Shown: positions 46,653 to 56,577 of the stretch, piece after piece
Layout: every line of letters starts with the position of its first letter
Position numbering within the stretch: position 1 is the first letter of the stretch
Assembly (NCBI GenBank): GCA_002239025.1
Contig: MPNM01000001.1
Span: forward strand, 124,001 to 188,000
DNA length: 64,000 nt
Direction: 5' to 3'
DNA from: Chloroflexi bacterium bin125
GTDB taxonomy: Bacteria; Chloroflexota; Dehalococcoidia; Bin125
Notes under the pieces: model-generated
What the model saw: the letters and a program-made list of their open reading frames with translations, nothing else
The model's database searches: none
What the model was told of the DNA's origin: nothing
Program-made: the position numbers and the translations under genes

Positions 46653-47648
46653 ATGACATCCCGACGCACGCCCGTCGCCCCCGAGGAACCGCCGAGCAAC
46701 GAGCCGCCTCCCGGCTCGATCGCCGATACCTATCGTGAGGTCATGCCGCTGATCGACATCGACGCGGCCATGACCAAGGGTGACGACGTCGCGCTGACCA
46801 TCCCGTCCGACACAATCCATGAGGTACTGGAGCGCAGCCGCGACGACCAGCGTCTGCAAATGAACTTGTTGCGCAACCAGACCGCCGTCGACTGGGAAGA
46901 TCGCGGACTCGAGATCGTCTACCACCTCTATTCGATTCCGCTCCGGCAAGCAGTGACGATCAAGTCCTGGCTGCCCTCGGATGGCGCAGTCGTTGAGTCG
47001 GTAGCCGACCTCTACGAGATGGCCAACTGGGCCGAGCGCGAATGTCGCGAGATGTTCGGGATCGAGTTCATCGGCCATCCCGACCCGCGCAACCTGCTGC
47101 TCGACGAAGACCTTGACATCCATCCGCTGCGCAAGAGCCATCCGCTCGCGCCGATCGAGATGGAGCAAGGCGTCGACGTGGCGTTCTTCACCAAGGAGTA
47201 CCCGCCACCCGAGCCGGAGGAAGAAGCGGAAGAGGCCCCCACGGCCGCCGCTGCTCCGACGCGCAAGCGTGTCGAGGACATGACCGAGGAAGAACGGGCC
47301 GAGCGCCAGGCCGAGCAGGCCGAACGTGTCGCCCGCGCCCGCGAACTGGCAGCGGTCCGTCGCGCCGAACGTCTGGCCGGCGCTCCGCCTGCCGGTGGTC
47401 CTCGCAAAGAGGGCGCCGCGCCGCCTCCAACGCCTGCGGCAGCGCCCGCAGCCGCTCCTGCTGCATCCGCAGCGCCGGCTGCTGCGCCCGTGCAGGACGA
47501 TCGGCCGCCCGCCCCGCCGCCGCCTGAGCTACCAAGCATTCCCGACGCCGAAGAGGACCCGGAAGGCCGCGCCGAGGCGCTCGCCGAACGCGTCCGACTC
47601 GGTCGTGAGTTGGCCGCTGCTCGCCGCGCTCAGTTGCGCGGCGACTAA
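46653..47648 (+). CDS. nuoC: NADH-quinone oxidoreductase subunit C with a long C-terminal tail
   Basis: Residues about 30-185 are the 30 kDa subunit domain with AVTIKSWLPSDGAVVESVAD and WAERECREMFGIEFIGHPDP, ending near LRKSHPLAPIE. The tail of about 145 residues is not part of the usual family. It holds a charged helix (EERAERQAEQAERVARAREL), a Pro/Ala-rich spacer and a second, related helix (EALAERVRLGRELAAARRAQ). Similar AER-RARELAA-RRAERL patterns at both ends suggest an internal duplication. The total of 331 residues compares with about 150-200 for normal NuoC. Confidence 0.93.
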   Translation: MTSRRTPVAPEEPPSNEPPPGSIADTYREVMPLIDIDAAMTKGDDVALTIPSDTIHEVLERSRDDQRLQMNLLRNQTAVDWEDRGLEIVYHLYSIPLRQAVTIKSWLPSDGAVVESVADLYEMANWAERECREMFGIEFIGHPDPRNLLLDEDLDIHPLRKSHPLAPIEMEQGVDVAFFTKEYPPPEPEEEAEEAPTAAAAPTRKRVEDMTEEERAERQAEQAERVARARELAAVRRAERLAGAPPAGGPRKEGAAPPPTPAAAPAAAPAASAAPAAAPVQDDRPPAPPPPELPSIPDAEEDPEGRAEALAERVRLGRELAAARRAQLRGD

Positions 47649-47723
47649 GCGATTGGATTCGGTCGCAACGATGGCCCGCTGCCAGCAGGTGACGGGCAGG
47701 ACGAGGAGCAGGGAGTAGACCGC

Positions 47724-48887
47724 ATGGTCCAGCGAACCTTCGAAGGTGAAGTACTCACTGAGCCCGTCGTCGTCGAGCGCGAGTTCGAGACCGTCGACAT
47801 GAACATCAACATTGGGCCGCAGCATCCCGCGACCCACGGCGTCTTCCGCATGGTCCTGACCGTTGACGGGGAGATCGTCAAGGACGCCATTCCCTACATC
47901 GGCTACATGCACCGCGGTGGCGAAAAGCTCTCCGAGAGCCTCGACTATCGCGGCGCGCTCGGCTACCAGGACCGCACCGACTACCTGGCCGCGTTCAACT
48001 CCGAGTGGGTTTACGTCAACGCAGTCGAGCGCCTGGCCGGAATCGAGATTCCTGAGCGTGCCGAGTACATCCGTCTGATTCTGGCAGAGTTCAACCGGCT
48101 GCTCTCGCACTTCATGTTCATGGGCGCGTTCGGCACCGACGTCGGCTATTTCGGCACCGCGTTCACCTGGACGTTCAAGGAGCGCGAGCGCATCCAGGAC
48201 CTCTTCGAAGCCGTCTGCGGCGACCGGATTATGTACAACTACTTCCGCGTCGGCGGCCTCGCCTGGGACCCCCATGAGACCTTCGTCGAGGACTCGCACT
48301 GGGTGCTGGACATGGTCGAGACCGGCATCGGCGACGTCGATGACCTGATGACCGACAACGAAGTCTTCGTCGCTCGTTGCCGCGACGTTGGCGCGATGAC
48401 CGCTGATGAGGCGATCTCCTACGGCGTGACCGGACCGATGCTGCGCGCCTCGGGCGTGCCCTTCGACCTGCGTGTTGACGAGCCGTACTCGATCTACGAC
48501 CGCTTCCATTGGGAAATCCCCGTGGGCGAGCGCGGCGACGTGTACGACCGTTATCTCGTTCGGCTGGAAGAGATGCGCCAGTCGGTCACGATCCTGCGCC
48601 AGGCGCTGGATCAGATGCCGACCTCGGGTCCGATCATGCCCGAGCGCATGCCCGCCCGACTGCGCCCGGAACCCGGCGAAATCTACATGCGTCAGGAGAA
48701 TCCGCGCGGCGAATACGGCATATACATGGTCTCCGATGGAACCGACCAACCCTGGCGTGTGAAGATGCGCTCGCCATGCTTCCACAACCTTTCGTCGCTC
48801 AAGCCACAAGTGCTCAACTCGTATCTCGCCGACGCGGTAGTCGCCCTTGGATCGATCGATATCGTCCTCTGCGAGGTTGACCGCTAA
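47724..48887 (+). CDS. nuoD: NADH-quinone oxidoreductase subunit D
   Basis: This 387-residue 49 kDa-type subunit forms the quinone site with NuoB. Motifs are NIGPQHPATHGVFRMVLTVD (with the quinone-contacting His), PYIGYMHRGGEKL and the C-terminal ADAVVALGSIDIVLCEVDR. The ATG has GGGAG upstream. A 75-base gap to nuoC and 116 bases to nuoH contain no other gene. Confidence 0.97.
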   Translation: MVQRTFEGEVLTEPVVVEREFETVDMNINIGPQHPATHGVFRMVLTVDGEIVKDAIPYIGYMHRGGEKLSESLDYRGALGYQDRTDYLAAFNSEWVYVNAVERLAGIEIPERAEYIRLILAEFNRLLSHFMFMGAFGTDVGYFGTAFTWTFKERERIQDLFEAVCGDRIMYNYFRVGGLAWDPHETFVEDSHWVLDMVETGIGDVDDLMTDNEVFVARCRDVGAMTADEAISYGVTGPMLRASGVPFDLRVDEPYSIYDRFHWEIPVGERGDVYDRYLVRLEEMRQSVTILRQALDQMPTSGPIMPERMPARLRPEPGEIYMRQENPRGEYGIYMVSDGTDQPWRVKMRSPCFHNLSSLKPQVLNSYLADAVVALGSIDIVLCEVDR

Positions 48888-49003
48888 TGCTGTTCGAGCG
48901 CGCATGCCACCACCCCAGGTTGGAGGGCGCCCACTTGATGGGTGTAAGCCTGACTGCGTGTAACCTGCGTGAGCAGCCGAAGCAGCCAAAGGTGATGCGC
49001 TAA

Positions 49004-50212
49004 ATGGTCTTGAGCGAGTTCGCCGGCATCAGCATGCCCGACTGGATTGACGCGATTATTCGCGTCATGTTCATCGTCGCATTGATGACGATCATCGCAT
49101 TTGCACTGATCTACCTCGAGCGCAAAATCCTGGCTCGCTTGCAGGCTCGCGTCGGCCCGACCCGCACCGGCCCGATCGGCACGCTGCAGTCAATTGCCGA
49201 CGCACTCAAGCTTGTCACCAAAGAGGATGTCCGCCCAATCACGGCAGACCGCTGGGCTTTCGAGCTCGCGCCCTACATGGCGTTCGTCCCAGTCTTCCTC
49301 GTCTTTGTGCCGATGCCGTTCACCGAGACCTGGTTCATCCGCGACCTCAACCTGGGACTGCTCTTCGTCTTTGGCGTGCTTGGACTGAACATTGTCGGCG
49401 TCGTGATGGCTGCTTGGGGCTCCGACAACAAGTACGCGCTGCTTGGCGGCGTGCGCGCTGCGGCGCAAGCTATCTCATACGAGATTCCCATGCTGCTGAT
49501 CATCGTCGCCGTGGTCATGGTCGCCGCTAGCCGCCTCGCCATCGACGGCGACGCCTCCGCCGCTGGCTCGATCAACGCGATCGTGGGTGATCAAACCACG
49601 ACGCCATACCTGTTGCTGCAGCCGCTCGGCTTCGCCATCTTCCTGATCGGCATGCTGGCCGAGCTGCACCGACCGCCCTTTGACATGCCGATCGCAGAGT
49701 CGGAAGTCGTCGGCGGCTACTTCGTCGAATATTCCGGCATGCGCTGGGGCATGTTCTTCCTCGCCGAGTACACCGCGCTCTTCCTGCTGGTCGTGCTCGC
49801 TTCCTCGCTCTTCCTTGGTGGTTGGAACTGGCCCTTTGGCGCAGATGTCGGACTCGGCCTGCAGATTGTGCTGACGTTCGTCAAAACCTCGGTGATGATC
49901 GTGCTCGTGATCGGATCGCGCGCGCTCTTCCCGCGGCTGCGGATCGACCAGCTCATGGCGTTCTCCTGGAAGGTCCTGCTCCCCTTCGCCATCGTCCAGG
50001 TCCTCGCCAACGGCATCATCCTCGCCTACGGCGGCGCCGACTGGGTCGTCGGACTCGTCTCCTTCGCGCTGCTCGTGGCGCTGGGCGGACTGGTCTACTA
50101 CCTGATGAACCAGAAGAAGGGCGCAGGCACCCGCACCGTACAGACCACGCCGGCCACGCCGCGCGTGATCACCGCCCCCGAAGTCACCCCGGTCGAAGCC
50201 GGCGGCGACTAA
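49004..50212 (+). CDS. nuoH: NADH-quinone oxidoreductase subunit H
   Basis: This 402-residue membrane subunit links the quinone chamber to the proton channels, with eight or nine helices. Signatures are YLERKILARLQARVGPTRTG, the quinone-site loop ADALKLVTKEDVRP and AELHRPPFDMPIAESEVVGG. AGGTGA precedes the ATG. A short cytoplasmic tail (about 370-402) is extra. The gene normally next in order, nuoI, is absent; nuoJ follows after 30 bases. Confidence 0.97.
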   Translation: MVLSEFAGISMPDWIDAIIRVMFIVALMTIIAFALIYLERKILARLQARVGPTRTGPIGTLQSIADALKLVTKEDVRPITADRWAFELAPYMAFVPVFLVFVPMPFTETWFIRDLNLGLLFVFGVLGLNIVGVVMAAWGSDNKYALLGGVRAAAQAISYEIPMLLIIVAVVMVAASRLAIDGDASAAGSINAIVGDQTTTPYLLLQPLGFAIFLIGMLAELHRPPFDMPIAESEVVGGYFVEYSGMRWGMFFLAEYTALFLLVVLASSLFLGGWNWPFGADVGLGLQIVLTFVKTSVMIVLVIGSRALFPRLRIDQLMAFSWKVLLPFAIVQVLANGIILAYGGADWVVGLVSFALLVALGGLVYYLMNQKKGAGTRTVQTTPATPRVITAPEVTPVEAGGD

Positions 50213-50242
50213 GCAGTACAGCAGTAGAGGAAGAGGAGCCCC

Positions 50243-50761
50243 GTGGAGGACGGCGTCACCGCGACTCAGGTGGTCTTCTGGATCCTGGCAGTGGTCATGC
50301 TGGTCTCTGCGATCGGCGTTGTCACCGCAGGCAACATCGTCTACGCGGCGTTGTTCTTCATCGCCGCGCTGGCCGGTGTGGCCGGCATTTATCTGATTCT
50401 CACGGTCGAATTCCTCGCCCTTGTCCAGCTCCTCGTCTACGGCTCAGCCGTCGTCATCCTGATCCTCTTCGCGCTCATGCTCACCAGAGCCCGTGAGCGA
50501 CCACAGGCGCTCTTCGGACGCTCCCGACCTATCGGGATCGCTGCCTCCCTGGGTCTGCTCGCCGCCCTGATCGGCGGCATCGTCGCCACGACCTGGACGA
50601 CGCCGGCGACCTCTTCTGCGATTCAGCCAGTTGGTCTGCAGACCATCGGCGATGCCATCTTCACCATCTGGATCGTCCCCTTCATCATCGTCGGCGTACT
50701 GCTCTCGATTGCGCTGGACGGCGCGATCATGCTCGCCTCACCTGACGAGGACGACAACTGA
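50243..50761 (+). CDS. nuoJ: NADH-quinone oxidoreductase subunit J
   Basis: This is a 172-residue membrane subunit with five helices; the family core AALFFIAALAGVAGIYLILT and FLALVQLLVYGSAVVILILF is clear. It starts with GTG after GAGGAG and ends in an acidic SPDEDDN. Its TGA overlaps the nuoK ATG by one base (TGATG). Confidence 0.95.
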   Translation: MEDGVTATQVVFWILAVVMLVSAIGVVTAGNIVYAALFFIAALAGVAGIYLILTVEFLALVQLLVYGSAVVILILFALMLTRARERPQALFGRSRPIGIAASLGLLAALIGGIVATTWTTPATSSAIQPVGLQTIGDAIFTIWIVPFIIVGVLLSIALDGAIMLASPDEDDN

Positions 50762-51075
50762 TGCCACCGCTTGACCACATCCTGATTGTCAACGCGGTGC
50801 TCTTCGCGATCGGCGTGATGGGCGTCCTCACGCGGCGTAACGCCGTGCTGATCCTGCTCTCGGTCGAGCTGATGCTCAACGCCGTTTCGCTCAACATGGT
50901 CGCGTTTGCGGTCTATGGCCACGTCGACTTCGGCAATATCACCGGAATCGTCTTTGCCTTCTTCATCATCGTCATCGCGGCCGCAGAGGTCGCGCTGGCG
51001 CTTGGTATCGTCGTGCGGACCTTCCGCAACCGAGCCACCGCCAATGTCGATGAAGTGAACCTCCTCAAGTGGTAA
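50761..51075 (+). CDS. nuoK: NADH-quinone oxidoreductase subunit K
   Basis: This is a 104-residue membrane subunit with three helices. The conserved Glu residues of the proton path are in LLSVELMLNAVSLNMVAF and AAAEVALALGIVV. It overlaps nuoJ by one base and is 16 bases before nuoL. Confidence 0.96.
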   Translation: MPPLDHILIVNAVLFAIGVMGVLTRRNAVLILLSVELMLNAVSLNMVAFAVYGHVDFGNITGIVFAFFIIVIAAAEVALALGIVVRTFRNRATANVDEVNLLKW

Positions 51076-51091
51076 CCGGGAGCATGCACCG

Positions 51092-53026
51092 ATGATCTGG
51101 GCTGACCACGCGTGGATTTTGCCGGCAATCCCGGCCCTGGCGTTCCTCGTGCTGTTCGCATTTGGACGCTTCCTGCCACGCGGCGGCGACTTCATCTCCG
51201 TGGGCGCGGCGCTGGCCGTGTTCGTGCTCTTCTTCTTCGTGCTCGAGTCGCATCTCGATTGGCTCGGCGCAGGCCTCGGCGGGATTCGCAACGTCGGCAC
51301 TGACTGGATCAACTTCGACAACTTCGTTGTCCGGCTTGGCTTCACCGTCGACTCCATCGCCATCGTGATGGTCTTCGTCGTCTCAACGGTGGCGCTGATG
51401 GTCAACCTGTATTCGACCAACTACCTGCGCCATCATGGCAAGCCCGAGCCGCGCTACTGGTGGTACTTCGCAGTGCTGTCGCTGTTCGTCGCGGCGATGC
51501 TAACGCTGGTCCTGGCCGACAACCTGTTGCTCATGTTTGTCGCCTGGGAAGGCGTCGGTCTCTGCTCCTTCCTCCTGATCGGCTTCTACTACGAGCGCCG
51601 TTCAGCCGTCGAGGCGGCCAAGAAGGCGTTCGTCACCACTCGACTTGGTGATGTCGGCCTGTTCATCGGCATCATCCTCTTCTGGCGCGCGACCGGTTCC
51701 TTCCAGATTTCCGACATCATCGCCGCCGCCGAGGCGGGCCGCGTCAACGACCTGCCACAGGTCATGGGCGACGGATATCTCACGCTCTCAACTCTGATGC
51801 TCTTCCTGGGTGCCGCCGGCAAGTCGGCGCAGGTGCCATTCCACGTCTGGCTGCCCGATGCGATGGAGGGCCCGACGCCGGTCTCCGCGCTGATTCACGC
51901 CGCCACGATGGTCGTCGCCGGCGTCTACCTGGTCGCCCGACTGCTGCCCGTCTTCGAAGTCACTCCTGGCGCATCCAACGTCGTCCTCGTCGTCGGCCTG
52001 ACCACCGCATTACTCGCCGGAATCATGGCGCTGGCCCAGAACGACATCAAACGGGTGCTCGCCTATTCCACTGTGTCGCAACTCGGATTCATGTTCGTCG
52101 CTCTGGGGGTCGGCGCCGTCGGCATTGCCATGTTCCACTTACTCACGCACGCCTTCTTCAAGGCCTGTCTCTTCCTGGGCTCGGGATCCGTGATCCACAT
52201 GACCGAGGAGCAGGACGCGCGAAAGCTCGGCGGACTCTGGTGGCGCATGCCTGTGACGGCATCGACCTTCATCATCTCGTCAATCGCGTTGGCCGGGATC
52301 CCACCATTGTCCGGATTCTTCTCCAAGGACGAGATTTTCGTCGCCACGGTTGGCGGCGCGAACACGATCGTCGCAATCCTGCTCGGCGTGGCCGCATTCC
52401 TCTCCGCGCTCTACATGGCGCGACTGGTGATCATCACCTTCTTCGGTCCGCCCAAGGACATCGCCGTGATCAAGCGCGCCCGCGAGGCGCCTCCGACCAT
52501 CCTGATCCCGCTCGTGTTCCTGACCGTCCTCACCTTCCTCGTCGGCTTCGTCGCATTCGACCAGGTCGGCGATGCGCTCGGATTCCCCGGTGGCATCAAC
52601 AACTACATCTACTTCCCCCAGCCGCACGACTTCCACTTCTCCAACTCGATTGCCGCCGTGACCGGCACGGTCTCGCTGCTCGGATTCCTCACCGCCTGGT
52701 GGTTCTTCTGGGGCCGCAACTCGCACCGAGCCAAGGCGGTCCGCGACTTCCAGCCGAGACTGGTTGCCGTCGTCGAGAACAAGTTCTACTTCGACGAGGC
52801 CTACCAGTGGGGCATCGACCGCGCCATGCTGCCGCTGGCCCGGATTGTCGCCTGGTTCGACCGCATGATCGTCAACGACACCGGCATCAACGCGCCCGCC
52901 GACGCCACGCGCTACGCCGCCTACTGGCTGCGCTACCACGTCACTGGACGCATCCCCGACTACGCGTTGCTGATGGTTATCGGCATCGCACTGGCCGGCG
53001 GCCTCGCATTCTTGTTGCGCGGCTAA
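51092..53026 (+). CDS. nuoL: NADH-quinone oxidoreductase subunit L
   Basis: This 644-residue antiporter-like proton pump subunit has about 16 helices. It shows LLLMFVAWEGVGLCSFLLIG, the key Lys/His region GKSAQVPFHVWLPDAMEGPT and LAYSTVSQLGFMFVALG. The long lateral helix and C-terminal helix region follow (after residue 500), as expected. CGGGAG precedes the ATG. Confidence 0.96.
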   Translation: MIWADHAWILPAIPALAFLVLFAFGRFLPRGGDFISVGAALAVFVLFFFVLESHLDWLGAGLGGIRNVGTDWINFDNFVVRLGFTVDSIAIVMVFVVSTVALMVNLYSTNYLRHHGKPEPRYWWYFAVLSLFVAAMLTLVLADNLLLMFVAWEGVGLCSFLLIGFYYERRSAVEAAKKAFVTTRLGDVGLFIGIILFWRATGSFQISDIIAAAEAGRVNDLPQVMGDGYLTLSTLMLFLGAAGKSAQVPFHVWLPDAMEGPTPVSALIHAATMVVAGVYLVARLLPVFEVTPGASNVVLVVGLTTALLAGIMALAQNDIKRVLAYSTVSQLGFMFVALGVGAVGIAMFHLLTHAFFKACLFLGSGSVIHMTEEQDARKLGGLWWRMPVTASTFIISSIALAGIPPLSGFFSKDEIFVATVGGANTIVAILLGVAAFLSALYMARLVIITFFGPPKDIAVIKRAREAPPTILIPLVFLTVLTFLVGFVAFDQVGDALGFPGGINNYIYFPQPHDFHFSNSIAAVTGTVSLLGFLTAWWFFWGRNSHRAKAVRDFQPRLVAVVENKFYFDEAYQWGIDRAMLPLARIVAWFDRMIVNDTGINAPADATRYAAYWLRYHVTGRIPDYALLMVIGIALAGGLAFLLRG

Positions 53027-53057
53027 CGAAAGAACGAAGTAGAGAGAGGCACACAGC

Positions 53058-54578
53058 GTGGACGCAGGCGAAGCACTACTGCTGCTCTTGCTGATCCCTG
53101 GCGGCGCCATGCTGCTGACCTTGTTCGTGCCCTCGCGGCACGTGAACGTCGTGCGCTACATCGCGCTGATCACGACCATCGCAACGCTGATCGATTCAAT
53201 CTGGATCTTCGCCGTCTACGACTTCGCGGAAGGCGGCTACCAGTTCGATCTGCAATACCCGTGGATTGAGAACATCGCATTCCTCGGCGAGAACGGCATT
53301 TCCCTCCACCTGGCTGTCGACGGCATCGCCGCGCCGATGGTCCTGCTCAACGGTCTCGTCGGCTTTGCCGGTGTGCTGGTCTCCTGGAAGATCACGCACC
53401 GGGTGAAGGACTTCTTCATTCTCTTTATGGCGCTGTTCACAGGTGTCTACGGCGTCTACATCGGCCAGGATCTGTTCTTCTGGTTCTTCGCCTACGAGCT
53501 CGCCGTCCTCCCGATGTACCTCTTGATCGTGATCTGGGGTTCGACCAACAAGGAATACGGCGCGATGAAGCTGACCATGGTCCTGGTCGGCGGCTCCGTG
53601 TTGATCTTCATCGGCATATTCGCCGTCTTCGCCGAGGCCGGCGCCGGCACCTTCGACATGGCGGTCCTTCGAGAAGTCAACTTCGGCCGCAGCTTTGCCA
53701 ATACCTTCTTCCCCTTCTTCATGATCGGCTGCGGCATCCTGGCCGGCCTGTTCCCCTTCCATACCTGGTCGCCCGACGGCCACGTCGCCGCCCCGACTGC
53801 CGTCTCTATGCTCCACGCCGGCGTCCTGATGAAGTTGGGCGCATTCGGCATCATTCGGCTGGGTATGGAGATCCTGCCGGCCGGCACCGACTTCTGGATG
53901 CCCGTCCTGCTCGTACTCGGCGGCGTCGCTGCGGTCTATGGCGCAATCTCCGCCATCCACCAGACTGACCTCAAATTCGTGATCGGCTATTCGTCTGTGT
54001 CCCATATGGGCTTCGTCCTGATGGGATTGGGGACGATGAATAACATCGGCGTCAACGGCGCGGTGTTGCAAATGTTCTCCCACGGCGTGATGACTGCCCT
54101 CTTCTTCGCCATGGTCGGCGGACTATACGACCAGGCGCATACCCGCGACATCCGCGTCTTCGGCGGACTCGTGCGCAAGATGCCGCTGTTTGTGATCTTC
54201 TTCGGTATCGCCGGACTGACATCGCTCGGCTTACCCGGACTGTCAGGATTCGTCGCCGAGTTCCACATCTTCGTCGGCGCGATCGATACCTTCCCGCTCT
54301 TTGCAGCGCTGGGCATCCTCTCGGCGGCGCTGACCGCGATTTACGTGCTGCGACTCATGGGTCGCGCCGCCCTCGGTCCGTTCAACCCGCGTTGGGAGAG
54401 CCTCAAGGACCTATCGCGCTGGGAGATTGCCGCAGCCATCGTGCTGATCGCACCGATCATCGCGATGGGTGTCTGGCCCGACCCGTTCATTGACCGTATC
54501 GCGCCCACAGTGGCCGACTTGCCCCAGGTTGAGCAGATCGGCAATCTGTTCACTCTCAGTTCGCTGACCGGACGGTGA
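53058..54578 (+). CDS. nuoM: NADH-quinone oxidoreductase subunit M
   Basis: This is a 506-residue proton pump subunit with about 14 helices. Conserved pieces are FFWFFAYELAVLPMYLLIVI (pump Glu), LFPFHTWSPDGHVAAPTAVS and FVIGYSSVSHMGFVLMGLG. It starts with GTG after AGAGAGG and overlaps nuoN by 4 bases. Confidence 0.96.
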   Translation: MDAGEALLLLLLIPGGAMLLTLFVPSRHVNVVRYIALITTIATLIDSIWIFAVYDFAEGGYQFDLQYPWIENIAFLGENGISLHLAVDGIAAPMVLLNGLVGFAGVLVSWKITHRVKDFFILFMALFTGVYGVYIGQDLFFWFFAYELAVLPMYLLIVIWGSTNKEYGAMKLTMVLVGGSVLIFIGIFAVFAEAGAGTFDMAVLREVNFGRSFANTFFPFFMIGCGILAGLFPFHTWSPDGHVAAPTAVSMLHAGVLMKLGAFGIIRLGMEILPAGTDFWMPVLLVLGGVAAVYGAISAIHQTDLKFVIGYSSVSHMGFVLMGLGTMNNIGVNGAVLQMFSHGVMTALFFAMVGGLYDQAHTRDIRVFGGLVRKMPLFVIFFGIAGLTSLGLPGLSGFVAEFHIFVGAIDTFPLFAALGILSAALTAIYVLRLMGRAALGPFNPRWESLKDLSRWEIAAAIVLIAPIIAMGVWPDPFIDRIAPTVADLPQVEQIGNLFTLSSLTGR

Positions 54579-56140
54579 CACTGATGGATCTTGAATATCA
54601 GCTGATCATCCCCGAATTCGTCATGGCTGGCTTGGCCGTGGTCGTCATCGCCGCTGCATTGGCGTTTCGTAACGTCGACCAGAAGTGGTTCGGCTATGCC
54701 ACCGCCGCCGCGCTGGGCATCATCGCGGTCGTCACTGCCATCGCCTACTGGAACACCCACGACGACTTCGGCAACGTCCTCGCGGTCGACCACTTCACAG
54801 TCCTCTTCCGCGTCTTCTTCCTCGGCATCGCCTTCTTCACGGTCCTGGCCGCCGTCCAGTTCGCCGGCGACCGGCTCAAGAATCACGCCGAGTTCTATGG
54901 CCTGATTGTCTTCGCGACGCTGGGCATGATGCTCCTCGCTGCTTCGCGCGAGCTGCTCACGGCATACCTATCGCTCGAGCTGCTCTCGTTCAGCTTCTAC
55001 ATCCTGGTCGGATTCAACAAGCTCAATCCCTTCTCCAATGAGGGCTCGCTCAAGTACATGCTGCTCGGGGCGTTCTCCTCAGCCCTAATGCTCTATGGCA
55101 TCTCACTGATCTACGGCGTTACCGGCACGACCCTGTACTCCGGCATCGAGCCGGACGGTGTCGCCGCCGGCCGCAACATTGCCGACCAACTCGCCTCGTT
55201 CGGCGGATTCGGCGGCGGCGTCGACCCCGACGGCGCCCGTCCCGGCCTGTTGATCGGACTCGTGCTGATCACCGCAGGTCTCGGATTCAAGGTCTCGGCA
55301 GTCCCCTTCCACCAGTGGACGCCCGACGCCTACCAGGGTGCGCCCCTGCCGATCACCGCATTTCTCAGCGCCGGCGGTAAGGCGGCAGCCTTCGCCTTCT
55401 TCCTGCGACTGTTCACCGAGGCCTTCCTGCCCGCCGCCAACGAATGGGTCTGGTTCGTCGGCATCCTCGCCGCATTGACCATGATCGTTGGCAACTTGAT
55501 GGCACTGCAGCAGACCAACTTCAAGCGACTGATGGCATATTCGTCGATCTCGCAGGTCGGCTATCTGCTCGTCGGCATCGTGGCCCTGAACGCGACCAAC
55601 ATCGCCCAATCGCAGGACGCGGCCTCGGCCCTGGTGTTGCACCTGATCGGTTACGTCACAACCAACATTGCCGTCTTCGCCGCGATCATTGCCTTCTACA
55701 ACCGGACTGGACGCGACGACATCGTCGACCTCCGAGGACTGGCCGAACGTCAGCCGTTCCTGGCATTCTCGATTGCCGCGGCATTGTTCTCGCTAGCTGG
55801 GATGCCTCTGTTCGCCGGGTTCGCGACCAAGTTCATCATGTTCCAGGCGGCCTTCAACAACGGCTTCCTCTGGCTCGGCGCAATCGGTGTGACCGCCTCG
55901 TTCGTCTCGCTCTACTACTACCTGATGGTGATCAAGCAGATGTACCTCTACGAGCCGGAAGGCGCCGATCGCGAGCGCTTCCACGTTTCACGACCATTGG
56001 CGGGCGCGCTGGTTGTCCTGGTTGCCGGAGTTCTGTTCATCGGCCTCTACCCAACCCCGCTCTTCGACGTCATCCACAGCTCAACTGAAAGCCTCTTCGA
56101 ACAGGCCGCCGCATTGTCGGCGGCCGCCGTCGGTAAGTAA
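54575..56140 (+). CDS. nuoN: NADH-quinone oxidoreductase subunit N
   Basis: This is a 521-residue antiporter-like subunit, last gene of the operon. It has LLTAYLSLELLSFSFYILVG, KVSAVPFHQWTPDAYQGAPL and LMAYSSISQVGYLLVGIV. GTG at 54575 overlaps the nuoM stop (GTGA); an ATG three codons later is possible. After it comes a repeat-filled gap that may end the transcript. Confidence 0.96.
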   Translation: MTLMDLEYQLIIPEFVMAGLAVVVIAAALAFRNVDQKWFGYATAAALGIIAVVTAIAYWNTHDDFGNVLAVDHFTVLFRVFFLGIAFFTVLAAVQFAGDRLKNHAEFYGLIVFATLGMMLLAASRELLTAYLSLELLSFSFYILVGFNKLNPFSNEGSLKYMLLGAFSSALMLYGISLIYGVTGTTLYSGIEPDGVAAGRNIADQLASFGGFGGGVDPDGARPGLLIGLVLITAGLGFKVSAVPFHQWTPDAYQGAPLPITAFLSAGGKAAAFAFFLRLFTEAFLPAANEWVWFVGILAALTMIVGNLMALQQTNFKRLMAYSSISQVGYLLVGIVALNATNIAQSQDAASALVLHLIGYVTTNIAVFAAIIAFYNRTGRDDIVDLRGLAERQPFLAFSIAAALFSLAGMPLFAGFATKFIMFQAAFNNGFLWLGAIGVTASFVSLYYYLMVIKQMYLYEPEGADRERFHVSRPLAGALVVLVAGVLFIGLYPTPLFDVIHSSTESLFEQAAALSAAAVGK

Positions 56141-56234
56141 GTTCCAAGAGCTCACACGTTGGATATCTGCACGTAATCGTTCCCCCTCCCCTGCTCCTGG
56201 GAACGTCTCAGAAGCTCACTTCCATTCGCGGACT

Positions 56235-56450
56235 CCCAGTCCCCGCTTTACGGAGACCTTTGAAAACTCCCCTTCTCCCCCCTTGCGGGGGAGATGCCGA
56301 AGGCAGAGGGGGGGTCCGCTGTTCGGGAGCCCTATCTGGTCATCATCTGTCGCCCCCCCCCCTCTGTCACTCCGTGACATCTCCCCCCCTTGCGGGGGGA
56401 GAGGGGATTCGGGAGTTATTCAAAGGTCTCCCGAAAGCGGGGACCGGGAT
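56235..56450. repeat. Composite repeat A in E (copy after nuoN)
   Basis: Family E ends (CCCAGTCCCCGCTTTACGG and GAAAGCGGGGACCGGGA) and the inner pair GGAGACCTTTGAAAACTCC / GGGAGTTATTCAAAGGTCTC frame a family A element (about 56268-56405). That element carries the inverted form of the 50-bp block found at 45241. The architecture is the same as at 45077-45495, so the composite has moved as a unit or formed twice. No gene is seen in 56141-56577. Confidence 0.85.
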
Positions 56451-56577
56451 GGTGGAGTTCTGAGACACCCTACGGTTCCCCGGGCAGACGCAGGGACTGG
56501 GATTAGAGATATGCATAGGACTTTGCGAGAGGAGCGTGGTTCGCGGGCCGGGATCCAGCAAGAAAAGTCTGAACCGC

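Noticed and set aside
47529-48989. A 486-residue minus-strand frame opposite nuoD
   Set aside because: It is antisense to nuoD; no initiation site or recognisable domain.
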